36,901 nt of DNA from Deltaproteobacteria bacterium (GCA_021817825.1 JAKAFS010000034.1:1-36901), one strand, 5' to 3'; numbered from the stretch's first letter, positions 23,894 through 32,534 are shown. Numbers and translations are program-made. The notes: a model not told the origin generated them from the sequence alone.

Positions 23894-24337
23894 ATGAAGG
23901 TCTTTGAGGATCAAACGAATGTCATCGAGGTCGGACAAAAGGCCGCCGATTTTCAGATCGACGGTGATCGTTGCCTATCCGACCTTAAAGGGTCCCCGGT
24001 ATTCCTTGTCTTCTGGAAAACCCTTTGAGGGCGTTGCGGACAGGAGGCTCCTGTCATCGAGCAAGAAATCTGGCAGAGGTTCAAGGATCAAGGGCTGAAG
24101 GTTTTCGCCATCGGCGCCAGGGAAAGCAATGAACAAGCGACATCCTGGACGGGACAGCACGGATTGACCTACCCGGTGGTTGCCGATCCGCAAGGAGAAA
24201 TCTTCCGGCGCTTCGGCGCCGACTCCGTGCCGCATCACGTCGTGATCGACCGGGATCTGCGCATAGCCCTCTCAACGGGGGCGTTTGAAAAGGATTCATT
24301 GATCGGGGTCATTGAGAATGCCGTGACCGCCAAGTGA
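23894..24337 (+). CDS. TlpA/AhpC-TSA-like thioredoxin-fold selenoprotein (UxxC, in-frame UGA)
   Basis: One frame from ATG 23894 (AAAGGAGGAA site) to TGA 24337, 148 codons, broken only by a TGA at codon 45 (24026-24028). The translation fits peroxiredoxin/TlpA proteins throughout: VGQKAADFQIDG, LSDLKGSPVFLVFWKTL, [UGA] GRCGQEAPVIEQEI, LKVFAIGARESNE, HGLTYPVVADPQGEIFRRFG, and cis-Pro loop VPHHVVIDRD. The TGA stands exactly where these proteins have the first Cys of WCxxC, giving U-G-R-C with Cys48. A 7-bp stem hairpin begins 10 nt downstream, as a bacterial SECIS requires. No export signal, so probably cytoplasmic. A nonsense mutation at precisely this codon with an intact remainder is much less likely. 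Standard gene callers would split or miss it. Followed by a CDF-like gene 21 bp on. Confidence 0.87.
24026..24055 (+). promoter_or_regulatory. Sec codon plus bacterial SECIS-like hairpin
   Basis: UGA at 24026-24028. Perfect stem GACAGGA (24039-24045) with TCCTGTC (24049-24055), apical loop GGC. Distance from UGA to the loop is 17 nt and the loop begins with G, both within the known limits for bacterial SECIS elements bound by SelB. The hairpin also codes for protein (GQEAPV). Confidence 0.72.
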
Positions 24338-24358
24338 AGGAAGTCGAGGGATTTGCAG

Positions 24359-24973
24359 ATGGCTGGTTGTTGTGACGATGGTTGTTCCCTGGACCGCCTG
24401 CGTGAACGGCAGCGCGGAACATTGCAGATGGTGCTCGGCATCAACGCCGTGATGTTCTTTGTCATTGCTGCCGCTGCGCTTTATGGCAAATCCACTGCGC
24501 TGCTGGCCGACAGTCTTGATAACCTCGGAGACGCATTGACATATGGCCTTAGCCTTTATGCGGTATCGAGAGACATTACCGTGAAGGCAAAAGTGGCGCT
24601 ATTTAAGGGAGGGCTCATTGCCCTTGCGGCGACAGCCGTGGCTGTTCAAATTATTTACAAGCTTTTTGTCCCCAGTCTTCCCACCTTCGAGGTTATGGGC
24701 GCTTTCAGCCTTCTTGGCCTTGCCGCAAACTCCCTATGTCTCTTTATGCTGTGGCGACATCGCCGCGAAGATGTCAACATGAGTTCTGTGTGGGAGTGCT
24801 CACGAAATGACATCGCGTCAAATCTTTCGGTTTTTGTAGCAGCTGGAGCCGTCTGGTTTACAGGAACAGGTTGGCCTGATATCGTGGTGGCACTGGGTCT
24901 TGTGTGTCTCTTAATGCGCTCCGCGATACGGGTGTTTTCTTCGGCCAGGGCAGCGCTTCGCGAGGCGGGATAA
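24359..24973 (+). CDS. Cation-efflux (CDF)-like membrane transporter
   Basis: 204 aa from ATG 24359 (GAGGG 8 nt upstream), preferred over a TTG two codons earlier. Six hydrophobic segments. CDF-type motifs: ALLADSLDNLGDALTYGLSLYAV in TM2, with Asp spacing of the zinc site, and CSRNDIASNLSVF in TM5. The N-terminus carries a CCDDGC cysteine cluster that could receive metal. It lacks the C-terminal cytoplasmic ferredoxin-like domain of full CDF proteins, ending right after TM6, and so belongs to the short CDF-like group. The preceding gene is the selenoprotein, 21 bp away. Metal unknown. Confidence 0.8.
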   Translation: MAGCCDDGCSLDRLRERQRGTLQMVLGINAVMFFVIAAAALYGKSTALLADSLDNLGDALTYGLSLYAVSRDITVKAKVALFKGGLIALAATAVAVQIIYKLFVPSLPTFEVMGAFSLLGLAANSLCLFMLWRHRREDVNMSSVWECSRNDIASNLSVFVAAGAVWFTGTGWPDIVVALGLVCLLMRSAIRVFSSARAALREAG

Positions 24974-24993
24974 GAGTTCGCCTGATGCGGACA

Positions 24994-25015
24994 GTCGGCA
25001 AAAAACGTTGCCGAC
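24994..25015. terminator. Hairpin after the CDF-like gene
   Basis: Perfect 8-bp arms GTCGGCAA (24994-25001) and TTGCCGAC (25008-25015), six-base loop, 21 bp after the CDF-like stop. No T-run follows on the plus strand, so termination is only suggested. Confidence 0.4.
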
Positions 25016-25113
25016 CATTTCTCCTGATAATCAACGCTCATTGCAGATACACATGATTCATAACATCGACTGTTTCCACGAGCGCATGCAGTTTGCATTT
25101 AAGGAGCAACTCA

Positions 25114-26247
25114 ATGATTCCCGATCATATTTATCTCGATTTCAACGCCAGCACGCCGATTGCCCCCGAGGTCGCCGAAGCGATGCGGCCTTTTCTCGCG
25201 CAACACTTCGGAAACCCATCGAGTCTCCATTGGGCGGGAGCGCCCGCCAAGGAAGCGGTGGAAAATGCCCGGCGGCAGGTGGCGGACCTCCTCGCCTGTC
25301 ATCCGGGAGAGGTAGTGTTCACCAGCGGCGGGAGCGAATCCAACAACCATGCCCTCAAAGGCGTCTTCTTTGCGTTACGGGAGAAAGGCAACCACGTCGT
25401 CACGACGCAGATCGAACATCCTGCCATCCTCAATCCCTGCCGTTTTCTGGAAAAACTCGGGGCGACGGTGACGTGCGTCGGCGTGGATCGGCACGGAAGG
25501 GTTGATCCCGATGAAATTGAAAAGGCCATCACCCCCAAGACCATTCTTATCACCGTGATGCACGCCAACAACGAAGTGGGAACCGTCCAGCCGATTGCGG
25601 AGATCGCAAGGATCGCGAAGAAATGTGGGGTCCTCTTCCATACCGACGCCGCCCAGTCGGTGGGAAAGATCGCTGCGAACGTCGCTGACCTGGGCGTCGA
25701 TCTTCTCTCCCTGGCCGGTCATAAGGTATACGCACCCAAAGGCGTAGGCGCGCTGTATGTCCGGGAAGGAACACCCATCGAGCCGCTCATCCATGGAGCG
25801 GGTCATGAGTCCGGCAGGAGGGCCGGAACGGAAAACGTGCTGCTTGACGTGGGGTTGGGAAAGGCCTGCGAGATTGCCGGGGACCATCTACAGGACGGCA
25901 GCATTTTGAAGCTCAGGGAGCGGTTCTGGGCGCTCCTGCGGGAGGCCTTCGGGGACGGCGTAGTCCTCAACGGCCATCCCGTCCACCGCCTCCCCAATAC
26001 CCTGAATGTCAGCTTTGTGGGAAAGGCGGGCGGGGCCATCCTGTCCCGCCTGGACGGAGTGGCCGCCTCCACCGGCTCCGCCTGCCACGCCGGAGCGGTG
26101 GAACTGTCTCCCGTACTGAAGGCCATGGGCGTGACCGAAGAGGCGGGAATGGGGGCAATCCGTTTCAGCTTGGGCCGCACAACGACGTTCCAGGAACTGG
26201 AAAGTGTCGTCCATCATCTCAAGAAAGTCGTCCCTTGCATTGATTAA
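25114..26247 (+). CDS. Cysteine desulfurase (NifS/IscS class V aminotransferase)
   Basis: 377 aa from ATG 25114, with AAGGAG 7 nt upstream; a frame opening seven codons earlier has no ribosome site. PLP enzyme: SGGSESNNHALKG, IEHPAIL, NNEVGTVQPI, FHTDAAQSVGK, and the PLP lysine in SLAGHKVYAPKG (Lys204). Catalytic Cys324 lies in STGSACHAGAVELSP, the long mobile loop type. It converts cysteine to alanine plus enzyme-bound persulfide, and many members also act on selenocysteine. No iscU/nifU neighbour. Next to a selenoprotein and in a Mo/Se-rich neighbourhood, a role in supplying sulfur or selenium is plausible but inferred. Confidence 0.93.
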   Translation: MIPDHIYLDFNASTPIAPEVAEAMRPFLAQHFGNPSSLHWAGAPAKEAVENARRQVADLLACHPGEVVFTSGGSESNNHALKGVFFALREKGNHVVTTQIEHPAILNPCRFLEKLGATVTCVGVDRHGRVDPDEIEKAITPKTILITVMHANNEVGTVQPIAEIARIAKKCGVLFHTDAAQSVGKIAANVADLGVDLLSLAGHKVYAPKGVGALYVREGTPIEPLIHGAGHESGRRAGTENVLLDVGLGKACEIAGDHLQDGSILKLRERFWALLREAFGDGVVLNGHPVHRLPNTLNVSFVGKAGGAILSRLDGVAASTGSACHAGAVELSPVLKAMGVTEEAGMGAIRFSLGRTTTFQELESVVHHLKKVVPCID

Positions 26248-26347
26248 CGAGACAGGCATCGCCCTGTGTACTGTCCAACCAGGCGACACCTGACGACAGT
26301 TGTAATGATTCAAGGGCAGGGCTTAAGAATTGAGGTCCCGATCGAGG

Positions 26348-27460
26348 CTATGTCGATTGCGGTGTCTTTCGGGGGATGACGTGAACCGCCGTCGCCTTGA
26401 AGGAGGCGTTAACTTTCTTCCCTTCCTTCAAGCCCAACTCATCGAGGGATTGGTGGGTGACATAGGCCACGATGTCGAACCCGCAGTCGACGCGTACCCG
26501 GGTAAAGAGCCCGAGTGGCGTGACCTGCTTGATCGTTCCGGCAAAGACGTTCCGCGCGCTGGACTGCGACGGTTGGTTATTCGAGGAAAGGGTCACCTGC
26601 TCCGGTCGGATACAGCACAAAACGCCCTCACCCGTCCGGTGATGTCCAACCGCTTGGATCTCGCCACCCTCCACGGCGGCCGTGAACACTCCGTCGGAGT
26701 TTCTGAGAACCCGTCCCTGCAGGACCGTTTCCACCCCTACGAAGGAGGCAACAAATTCATCCACCGGCCGGTTCATCACCTCAGAAACCGATCCGATCTG
26801 GGCAATTGATCCCTTGTTGACCACGGCGATTCGGTCCGCCAGCCGGAGGGCTTCCGTCTGGTCATGCGTGGAAGCGATCGCGGTCGTGTGCGTCTCCTGG
26901 AGGATCCTTTCCAGATCGCCCGTCAGTGCCTCCCTCGTCGGCGGGTCAAGCGCCGAAAAGGGCTCATCAAGGAAGACGATTTCCGGCCGGGTCACGAAGG
27001 CGCGGGCGAGGCTCGTCCTTTGCGCCTCCCCGCCGGAGAGCTTCCGGGCGGAACGCTTGGCCAGGTGACCGACGCCGAACCTCTCCAAATATTCGGGGAC
27101 CAGACGTGCGATCTCCTGCCGACCGACACCGCGGATCTTGAGACCTGTGGTCACATTGTCGAATACGGTCGCATCAAAAAGAAGTGGCTCCTGGAAAACC
27201 ATGGCGATATGGCGGCGATAACTAAAACCGCCATCGGCAACGCGCATCCCGCGGAAAACAAGATTTCCGCGTGCAGGCTTCAGCAAACCGGCGAGGGTCA
27301 GCATCAGCGTCGATTTCCCGGCGCCGTTCGGCCCGATCAGGGAAAGAACCTGTCCCCGCATTATTTCAAGGACAGGGATATCCAGAACCGTTGCGCCCCC
27401 CCGGCGTACCAAGAGTTCCTCGACCTTCAGCAGAATTTCCGGTTGGGTCGCGGCGCTCAT
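26348..27460 (-). CDS. tupC: Tungstate ABC transporter ATP-binding protein TupC with TOBE domain
   Basis: 370 aa from ATG 27460, which overlaps the permease stop (ATGA); the longer frame to 27508 lies inside the permease gene. Walker A GPNGAGKS (43-50), signature LSGGEAQRT, Walker B IVFLDEPFSALD, H-loop STHDQTEA. Residues ~235-370 are a regulatory C-terminal region with TOBE-like strands (NVFAGTIKQVTPLGLFTRVRV) that in this family bind the oxyanion and trans-inhibit uptake. Last gene of the minus-strand tup operon. Confidence 0.88.
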   Translation of the reverse strand: MSAATQPEILLKVEELLVRRGGATVLDIPVLEIMRGQVLSLIGPNGAGKSTLMLTLAGLLKPARGNLVFRGMRVADGGFSYRRHIAMVFQEPLLFDATVFDNVTTGLKIRGVGRQEIARLVPEYLERFGVGHLAKRSARKLSGGEAQRTSLARAFVTRPEIVFLDEPFSALDPPTREALTGDLERILQETHTTAIASTHDQTEALRLADRIAVVNKGSIAQIGSVSEVMNRPVDEFVASFVGVETVLQGRVLRNSDGVFTAAVEGGEIQAVGHHRTGEGVLCCIRPEQVTLSSNNQPSQSSARNVFAGTIKQVTPLGLFTRVRVDCGFDIVAYVTHQSLDELGLKEGKKVNASFKATAVHVIPRKTPQST

Positions 27461-28155
27461 CGGGGCCGCTCCCGCTGCTGGATCTGGGTGAGGATCACAT
27501 TGATGCAAAAAGCCACAAGCATCAGGATGACCGACAGGGCGATGGCGATGTCGAAATTCCCCCGGCCCGTCTCCATGACCGTTGCCGTCGTCAGGACCCG
27601 GGAGTAACCCTTGATGTTGCCGCCGACCATGATCGACGCGCCGACCTCGGAAATGACGCCGCCGAAACCAGCCATCACCGCGGCAAGGAGTGGCAGGCGC
27701 GCCTCCTTGACGAGGATCCAGATCATTTGGACCCTCGTCGCGCCCAGGGCAAGGATCTGGAGTCGCAGGTTCGCCGGCAGGTGCTGGATGGAGGCCAGGG
27801 TGATCCCGGTAACGATCGGAGTGGCGATGACGGCCTGGGCCAGGATGATCGCCGTGGGGGTATAGAGTATCTCAAGGAATCCCAGGGGTCCGCTCCGCCA
27901 GAGAAAAATCGTCACGAAGAGCCCTACGACAACCGGCGGGAGTCCCATCCCCGTGTTGATCAGGCTCACGACCAGTTGCCTCCCGGGAAAACGGGCGAGG
28001 GCCACGATCGTTCCGGTAGTGATGCCGATAAACAGGCTGATCAGAGTCGCCGTCCCGGAGATCTGAAGAGACAGCAACGTGACCCCCAGGACCTCCCGGT
28101 CCAGCGTAAACAGGAGAAAAAAAGCCTTTTTAATCCCTTCGATGATCAGATCCAT
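27457..28155 (-). CDS. tupB: Tungstate ABC transporter permease TupB
   Basis: 232 aa, five to six transmembrane helices, with the binding-protein-dependent permease EAA-like loop around LALGATRVQMIWILVKEARLP. It matches the TupB type (MDLIIEGIKKAFFLLFTLDREV start, VVGLFVTIFLWRSGPLGFL). It works with TupC beneath and TupA in the periplasm. GAAGGGATGT precedes the ATG. Confidence 0.9.
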   Translation of the reverse strand: MDLIIEGIKKAFFLLFTLDREVLGVTLLSLQISGTATLISLFIGITTGTIVALARFPGRQLVVSLINTGMGLPPVVVGLFVTIFLWRSGPLGFLEILYTPTAIILAQAVIATPIVTGITLASIQHLPANLRLQILALGATRVQMIWILVKEARLPLLAAVMAGFGGVISEVGASIMVGGNIKGYSRVLTTATVMETGRGNFDIAIALSVILMLVAFCINVILTQIQQRERPR

Positions 28156-28263
28156 CCATTACATCCCTTCTTCCGGGTAACGCGAACCTCTGCGGAGCCG
28201 GTAACTCGTCGCCCCGGTTCAGCAACCCTCAATTCTGGTATCACCATGCTGAACGTCAGGAGG

Positions 28264-29127
28264 CTACTTGCCGAGGGCATCCTCTTTCTTGCCTGCATCG
28301 GGGAAGAAGAGCGGCGAACCGTACTTGTCCACCCCGTAAGTCTTGATGATCCCCTGAACCTCAGAAGAGACCATGAAGTCGGAGAAGGCCTTCGCACCTG
28401 CCGTGTTGACTTTGGGCCACTTTACAGGGTTGACTCTTATCACATGGTAGATGTTCAGGAGGATCGGATCGCCTTCCTTCAGGATACCCAGGCTCATATT
28501 TTTTTTCAGGGCCAGATAGGTCCCCCGGTCGGCTATGAGATACCCATTCTTCTCGTTGGCGACGTTGAGGGTCTGCCCCATCCCTAGCCCAGTCTCCTGG
28601 TACCACTTCTGCCCCACGGGATTGATACCCGCGGCCTTCCAGACCCCCTTCTCCTTGGAGTGGGTTCCGGAGTTGTCGCCTCTGGAGAGGAAGAGTGCGC
28701 CGGCCGCTGCGATCTTTTTGAACGCTTCCGGTGTGGTTTTGGCGCCCTTGATCCCCGCCGGATCGGCAGGGGGACCGAGCACGATGTAGTCGTTGTGCAT
28801 GACGAGAAGGCGATCGACGCCGAACCCAGCCGCCATAAGCTTCTCTTCAGCTTCGGGGGAATGGACGAGGAGAACATCGGCCTCGCCCTTCTCACCCATC
28901 GCCAGTGCCTGTCCGGAACCGACGGAGATCGTCTTGACATAATAGCCCGTTTTCTTCTCGAAAAGGGGGTTCAAGACATCGAGGAGCCCGGTGTCCTGGG
29001 TACTGGTCGTCGTCGCCAGGATCAGGTTCTTCTGTGCAGGTGCCGCCCAGACGGGCAGCGTCATGCCGGTTGTCAATACCGCGGCGACGAGCACCGCCCC
29101 CAGAATCGTCTGCATCTTCCGTTTCAT
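28264..29127 (-). CDS. tupA: Tungstate-binding periplasmic protein TupA
   Basis: 287 aa with a signal peptide (~28 residues, ending LPVWA). The TupA fingerprint ATTTSTQDTGLLD (~38-50) is the oxyanion-binding loop; further family motifs are SVGSGQALAMGEKGEADVLL, LSRGDNSGTHSKE, and YLIADRGTYLAL. TupA binds tungstate with higher affinity than molybdate. Followed by a 108-bp gap and tupB. Preceded, 35 bp upstream, by a second related binding protein. Confidence 0.92.
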   Translation of the reverse strand: MKRKMQTILGAVLVAAVLTTGMTLPVWAAPAQKNLILATTTSTQDTGLLDVLNPLFEKKTGYYVKTISVGSGQALAMGEKGEADVLLVHSPEAEEKLMAAGFGVDRLLVMHNDYIVLGPPADPAGIKGAKTTPEAFKKIAAAGALFLSRGDNSGTHSKEKGVWKAAGINPVGQKWYQETGLGMGQTLNVANEKNGYLIADRGTYLALKKNMSLGILKEGDPILLNIYHVIRVNPVKWPKVNTAGAKAFSDFMVSSEVQGIIKTYGVDKYGSPLFFPDAGKKEDALGK

Positions 29128-29162
29128 GCTCTTCTCCTTTATTTAAGATTATTGCAAAGTTA

Positions 29163-30014
29163 TTACTTTCCCGTTTTCTTGCGCCAGGCGTCTGAATTGG
29201 GGAAGAACATCGGCGCACCGTATTTATCTTTTCCGAAGTCACGGATGATCAACTGACCCTTCCCTGGATCTGTCGCCCAGGCCACGAACCGCATCGCAGC
29301 CTCCGCGTTGACACGGGGGAATTTTATCGGATTGACTGGGATGAGGGACATGAAATTCAGCATCGCCTCGTCGTTCTCCACCAGGATGGGCAGCTTGATC
29401 TTGTCGCCTAAGGCAAGATAGGTTGCCCGGTCGATCACCGTGTAAGCTTGCCTCTCGTCGGTGTAAAGCAGGGTCGGTATGTTCCCTGTGGATCCCTTTT
29501 CGTAAACGATATACCAAGCCCCGGCGGGCTTCACACCTGCCCCCTTCCAGAGATCCATTTCGGCCACATGGGTCCCCGATTGGTCCCCACGGGTGATGAA
29601 GGTCACCCCTTTGGCGGCGATGGTCTTGAGCGCCTGTGCCGCCGTTTTCATCCCCTTGATCCCCGCCGAATCAGCGGCCGGCCCCACGATGACGAAGTCA
29701 TTGTACATCAGGGGAATACGCTGCATCCCGAAACCGCCCTGGACGAAGGTTTCTTCCAGAGCCTTGGCATGGGCCAGAACCAGGTCGAACTGACCTCCTT
29801 CGGCCATTTTGAGGGCCGCGCCCGTCCCGGCACCCACATGCCTCACCCGGATGCCTGTCTCATTTTCGAATCCCTCCTCCAGCGCCCCGACGATGCCGGC
29901 GTCGATCGGACCGATCGTGCTGGCCAGGAGGACAAATTTTCCATCCTGCGCCATCCCCAATCCAGGGCAGAGAAGCAGCAAGGCAAACAACCACATCACC
30001 CAATTTTTTTTCAT
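29163..30014 (-). CDS. Second, divergent TupA-family oxyanion-binding protein
   Basis: 283 aa with signal peptide (MKKNWVMWLFALLLLCPGLG, ~22 residues). Collinear with TupA (MYNDFVIVGPAADSAGIKG, FITRGDQSGTHVAEMDLWKG, YTVIDRATYLALGDKIKL, KYGAPMFFPNSD), but the ligand loop is ASTIGPIDAG in place of ATTTSTQDTG, so several Thr/Ser donors are lost. It therefore may bind a different anion or act as a sensor. First gene of the operon; no second permease nearby, so it presumably shares TupBC. Confidence 0.85.
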   Translation of the reverse strand: MKKNWVMWLFALLLLCPGLGMAQDGKFVLLASTIGPIDAGIVGALEEGFENETGIRVRHVGAGTGAALKMAEGGQFDLVLAHAKALEETFVQGGFGMQRIPLMYNDFVIVGPAADSAGIKGMKTAAQALKTIAAKGVTFITRGDQSGTHVAEMDLWKGAGVKPAGAWYIVYEKGSTGNIPTLLYTDERQAYTVIDRATYLALGDKIKLPILVENDEAMLNFMSLIPVNPIKFPRVNAEAAMRFVAWATDPGKGQLIIRDFGKDKYGAPMFFPNSDAWRKKTGK

Positions 30015-30191
30015 TTGACTCTCCTTTCATTTCCAACAGCCGAGGCTTTGTTCCTTTTCAAATATTGGGTTTAAGCTCTGTCAATTAAGACATAATTACG
30101 TATGCTTATTTCCCCTTGCCCGTTACTGTGGCCAACTTGTTTCATCGTTCCGTAATCCACAATAACGAGGGGGACTATGATCAAGAACGTA

Positions 30192-31109
30192 TCAAGGATT
30201 TGAATAGAGAATTTTCCCTGCTTGCCGGAAATCGTAACCTCTTAGTTTTTCCACCTGCTTACGAAATGCTTCCCCTGTGAGCACCTGCACCAGCGCCTGC
30301 ACGCCCTGCTGGAAGAAGACCGACTGAGCGAGGATCATGTCGAACCGCTCCTGGGTGATGGGTACAAAATCGAGCCCGAGAAGGCTGGACACCGCTGAGG
30401 TGGCGATGCCCGTATCGGCCCCCCCGGAGAGAATCGCCAGACCGACCTCCATATGGGTGGACACTTCCTCATCGTAGCCGTCGATGCTTCCGGGCATGAT
30501 TCCCACTTTCTGCAAGTTATAGTCGAGGAGAAGGCGGGTCCCCGAACCGCCCTGACGGTTTATTAATCGGACCCCCTTGCGGTTCAGATCTTTAAAGCCA
30601 GTTATACTCTTGGGATTTCCACGGACGATCACAAATCCAAGCTCACGGAAAAAGAGATTGACTACCACAGGCTTGACACTCGGGGCCAGCTTCTCCAGGT
30701 AGGGGATGTTGTACTCTCCAGTTTCCGGATCGAGAAGGTGCGACCAGGCGATGTCCGTGTAACCCTTCTCCAGGGCGATCAGCCCCTCCGTGCTGCCCGT
30801 ATTCGCCGAGAAGATGAAAAGCGCGGGATGGGCCTTCCGCAGGCAGGTATAGAGGATGTCGAGAACTGGATCGTTACTGCCCGAGGCCAGCAAGGCCCCG
30901 GTGATCCTATCGCTCTTCTGGCGCGCCTGTTCCAGCCCCGATTTGGCATTCGACTCAATCCAGGCATCAATCATGTTTTTCGGAAAAAGCCACTTACCTG
31001 TGACCCGCGTGGCCGGCATCCGTCCCGTTTTGATCAGGGCGTAGACCTGCTTTTCGTGGATGTCCAGGTAGCTGGCGACCTCCTTGGTGTTCATCAATTC
31101 GCTCGACAT
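30192..31109 (-). CDS. HTH regulator with periplasmic-binding-protein-like domain (TunR-like)
   Basis: 305 aa. N-terminal excisionase/MerR-like helix-turn-helix (residues ~6-55: NTKEVASYLDIHEKQVYALI, RMPATRVTGKWLFPKNMIDAW). The C-terminal ~200 residues resemble a type-2 binding-protein domain used as an intracellular oxyanion sensor (NLFFRELGFVIVRGNPKSI, LNRKGVRLINRQGGSGTRLLL, DTGIATSAVSSLLGLDFVPI). This architecture matches TunR-type tungstate-responsive regulators known from sulfate reducers. It lies between the tup operon and the MOT1 gene and probably controls both. Family assignment is from memory of architecture, ligand inferred. Confidence 0.82.
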   Translation of the reverse strand: MSSELMNTKEVASYLDIHEKQVYALIKTGRMPATRVTGKWLFPKNMIDAWIESNAKSGLEQARQKSDRITGALLASGSNDPVLDILYTCLRKAHPALFIFSANTGSTEGLIALEKGYTDIAWSHLLDPETGEYNIPYLEKLAPSVKPVVVNLFFRELGFVIVRGNPKSITGFKDLNRKGVRLINRQGGSGTRLLLDYNLQKVGIMPGSIDGYDEEVSTHMEVGLAILSGGADTGIATSAVSSLLGLDFVPITQERFDMILAQSVFFQQGVQALVQVLTGEAFRKQVEKLRGYDFRQAGKILYSNP

Positions 31110-31171
31110 GAAGATCCCCCTTCAAGGTTAAGGGAGCCTAGACGAAGGAAACTGAAAAATCAAGATGAAAA

Positions 31172-31237
31172 ATGACGAAATATAACTTCAAAATACTGCT
31201 TCATACTAAATCAGACTATAGCACCGACATGACGAAA
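31172..31237. promoter_or_regulatory. Repeated ATGACGAAA motif, candidate regulator sites
   Basis: Direct repeats ATGACGAAA at 31172-31180 and 31229-31237 in the divergent region between the TunR-like gene and MOT1. A related but inexact word (GATGAAACAAGTT, minus strand near 30135-30150) occurs upstream of the tup operon. Binding is untested. Confidence 0.35.
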
Positions 31238-31259
31238 CAAACGGTTAATTATAACATTA

Positions 31260-31288
31260 TTGACATATTCCGTGATCTTCCCTATCTT
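31260..31288 (+). promoter_or_regulatory. Sigma-70-type promoter for the MOT1 gene
   Basis: TTGACA (31260-31265), 17-bp spacer, TATCTT (31283-31288), 66 bp before ATG 31355. One ATGACGAAA motif ends 22 bp upstream of the -35. Confidence 0.6.
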
Positions 31289-31354
31289 GCCTGAACACAC
31301 GTTATCCGCAGATGAACATCAGAATCGAGACAGGACCCGAGGAGAGTAGACAAC

Positions 31355-32491
31355 ATGGAAGTGAGCGCACCGAAAACCCGAAATCGCTACGACCGGATGG
31401 AGTGGGCCGGGGCCTTCGGCGACCTCGGCACCCTGATCCCCTTCGTGGTGGCCTACATCACGATCGTGAAGGTGGATCCCTTAGGACTGCTGTTGATGTT
31501 CGGCATTGCCAAGATAGCCTCCGGCCTCTATTACCGAACCCCCTTTCCGATCCAGCCCATGAAGGCCATCGGCGCGGCGGCTATCGCCGGCGGGATCAGC
31601 CCGGCGGCCCTTTTCGCCTCAGGCCTCACCACCGGACTTTTCTGGCTTCTGGCCGGCGCGACCGGGGCGATCCGGCCGATCGCCAAGCTCGCCACCAAGC
31701 CGGTCGTGCGCGGCATCGTGCTTGGCCTGGGCCTCTCCTTCATGCTGGAGGGGGTGCATCGCATGATCTCGGCGCCGCTCCTGGCGGGGATCGCCCTCGT
31801 CGCCACCTACCTTTTGCTTACGAACCCGAAGATTCCGGCCATGTTCGTGCTACTGCTCATCGGCGGCGGCGCCGCGGTGATCATGGACCCGAAACTCCTG
31901 TCCGAACTGGCCCAGGTCCATATCGGCTTCAAACTGCCGGCCTTCAGCCTCTCCGCCATGACCTGGAATGACGTCATCACCGGCACCCTCCTCTTCACCC
32001 TGCCCCAGATCCCCCTGACCCTGGGGAACGCCGTGATCGCCATCACGGCCGAAAACAACGAGCTTTTCCCGGACCGGAAGGTAACGGAAAAGAAGGTCGC
32101 CATCTCCCAGGGCATCATGAACCTGATCGCCCCGCTCTTCGGCGGCGTGCCCATGTGTCACGGCGCGGGCGGGATGGCGGGCCACGTCCGCTTCGGGGCC
32201 AAGACGGGCGGGGCGCTGGTAATCCTCGGCAGCCTCGTCGTTTTGGTCGCCCTCTTCTTCAGCGATTCAGTGGCCATCTTTTTCAGGATCTTCCCCAACG
32301 CGATCCTGGGGGTGATCCTCTTCTTCGCGGGTTCCGAGCTGGCGATCGGTGTCCGGGACATCGGGGACAAGAAATCCGATTTCTACGTGATGCTCATCGT
32401 TGCCGCCTTTGCCATGTGGAACATGGGCGCGGCTTTCCTGATCGGCGTCATTCTGGACTCCTCACTGCGGCGGGACTGGATCAAGATATGA
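31355..32491 (+). CDS. MOT1-type molybdate/sulfate transporter
   Basis: 378 aa, about ten transmembrane segments. MOT1 (SulP-related) signatures are all present: AFGDLGTLIPFVVAY (~20-34), PFPIQPMKAIGAAA, LPQIPLTLGNAVIA and GGVPMCHGAGGMAGH. MOT1 proteins are high-affinity molybdate permeases in plants and algae, with bacterial homologues often annotated as sulfate transporters. The location beside TunR-like and tup genes supports molybdate or tungstate over sulfate. GAGGAGA site upstream. Followed 43 bp later by the EamA-like gene. Confidence 0.88.
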   Translation: MEVSAPKTRNRYDRMEWAGAFGDLGTLIPFVVAYITIVKVDPLGLLLMFGIAKIASGLYYRTPFPIQPMKAIGAAAIAGGISPAALFASGLTTGLFWLLAGATGAIRPIAKLATKPVVRGIVLGLGLSFMLEGVHRMISAPLLAGIALVATYLLLTNPKIPAMFVLLLIGGGAAVIMDPKLLSELAQVHIGFKLPAFSLSAMTWNDVITGTLLFTLPQIPLTLGNAVIAITAENNELFPDRKVTEKKVAISQGIMNLIAPLFGGVPMCHGAGGMAGHVRFGAKTGGALVILGSLVVLVALFFSDSVAIFFRIFPNAILGVILFFAGSELAIGVRDIGDKKSDFYVMLIVAAFAMWNMGAAFLIGVILDSSLRRDWIKI

Positions 32492-32534
32492 AACAAACCC
32501 CTTCTCGATCCGACAGGAAAAGCACGCAGTCGCA

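Noticed and set aside
24026-24028. Nonsense mutation or frameshift explanation for the peroxiredoxin-like gene
   Set aside because: No frame change is needed, the stop sits precisely at the catalytic Cys position, the rest is intact, and a SECIS-like hairpin follows. Retained as the alternative only at low weight.
27271-28587. 438-codon plus-strand frame opposite tupC/tupB/tupA
   Set aside because: Low-complexity Arg/Asp/His-rich translation, antisense to three clearly conserved genes.
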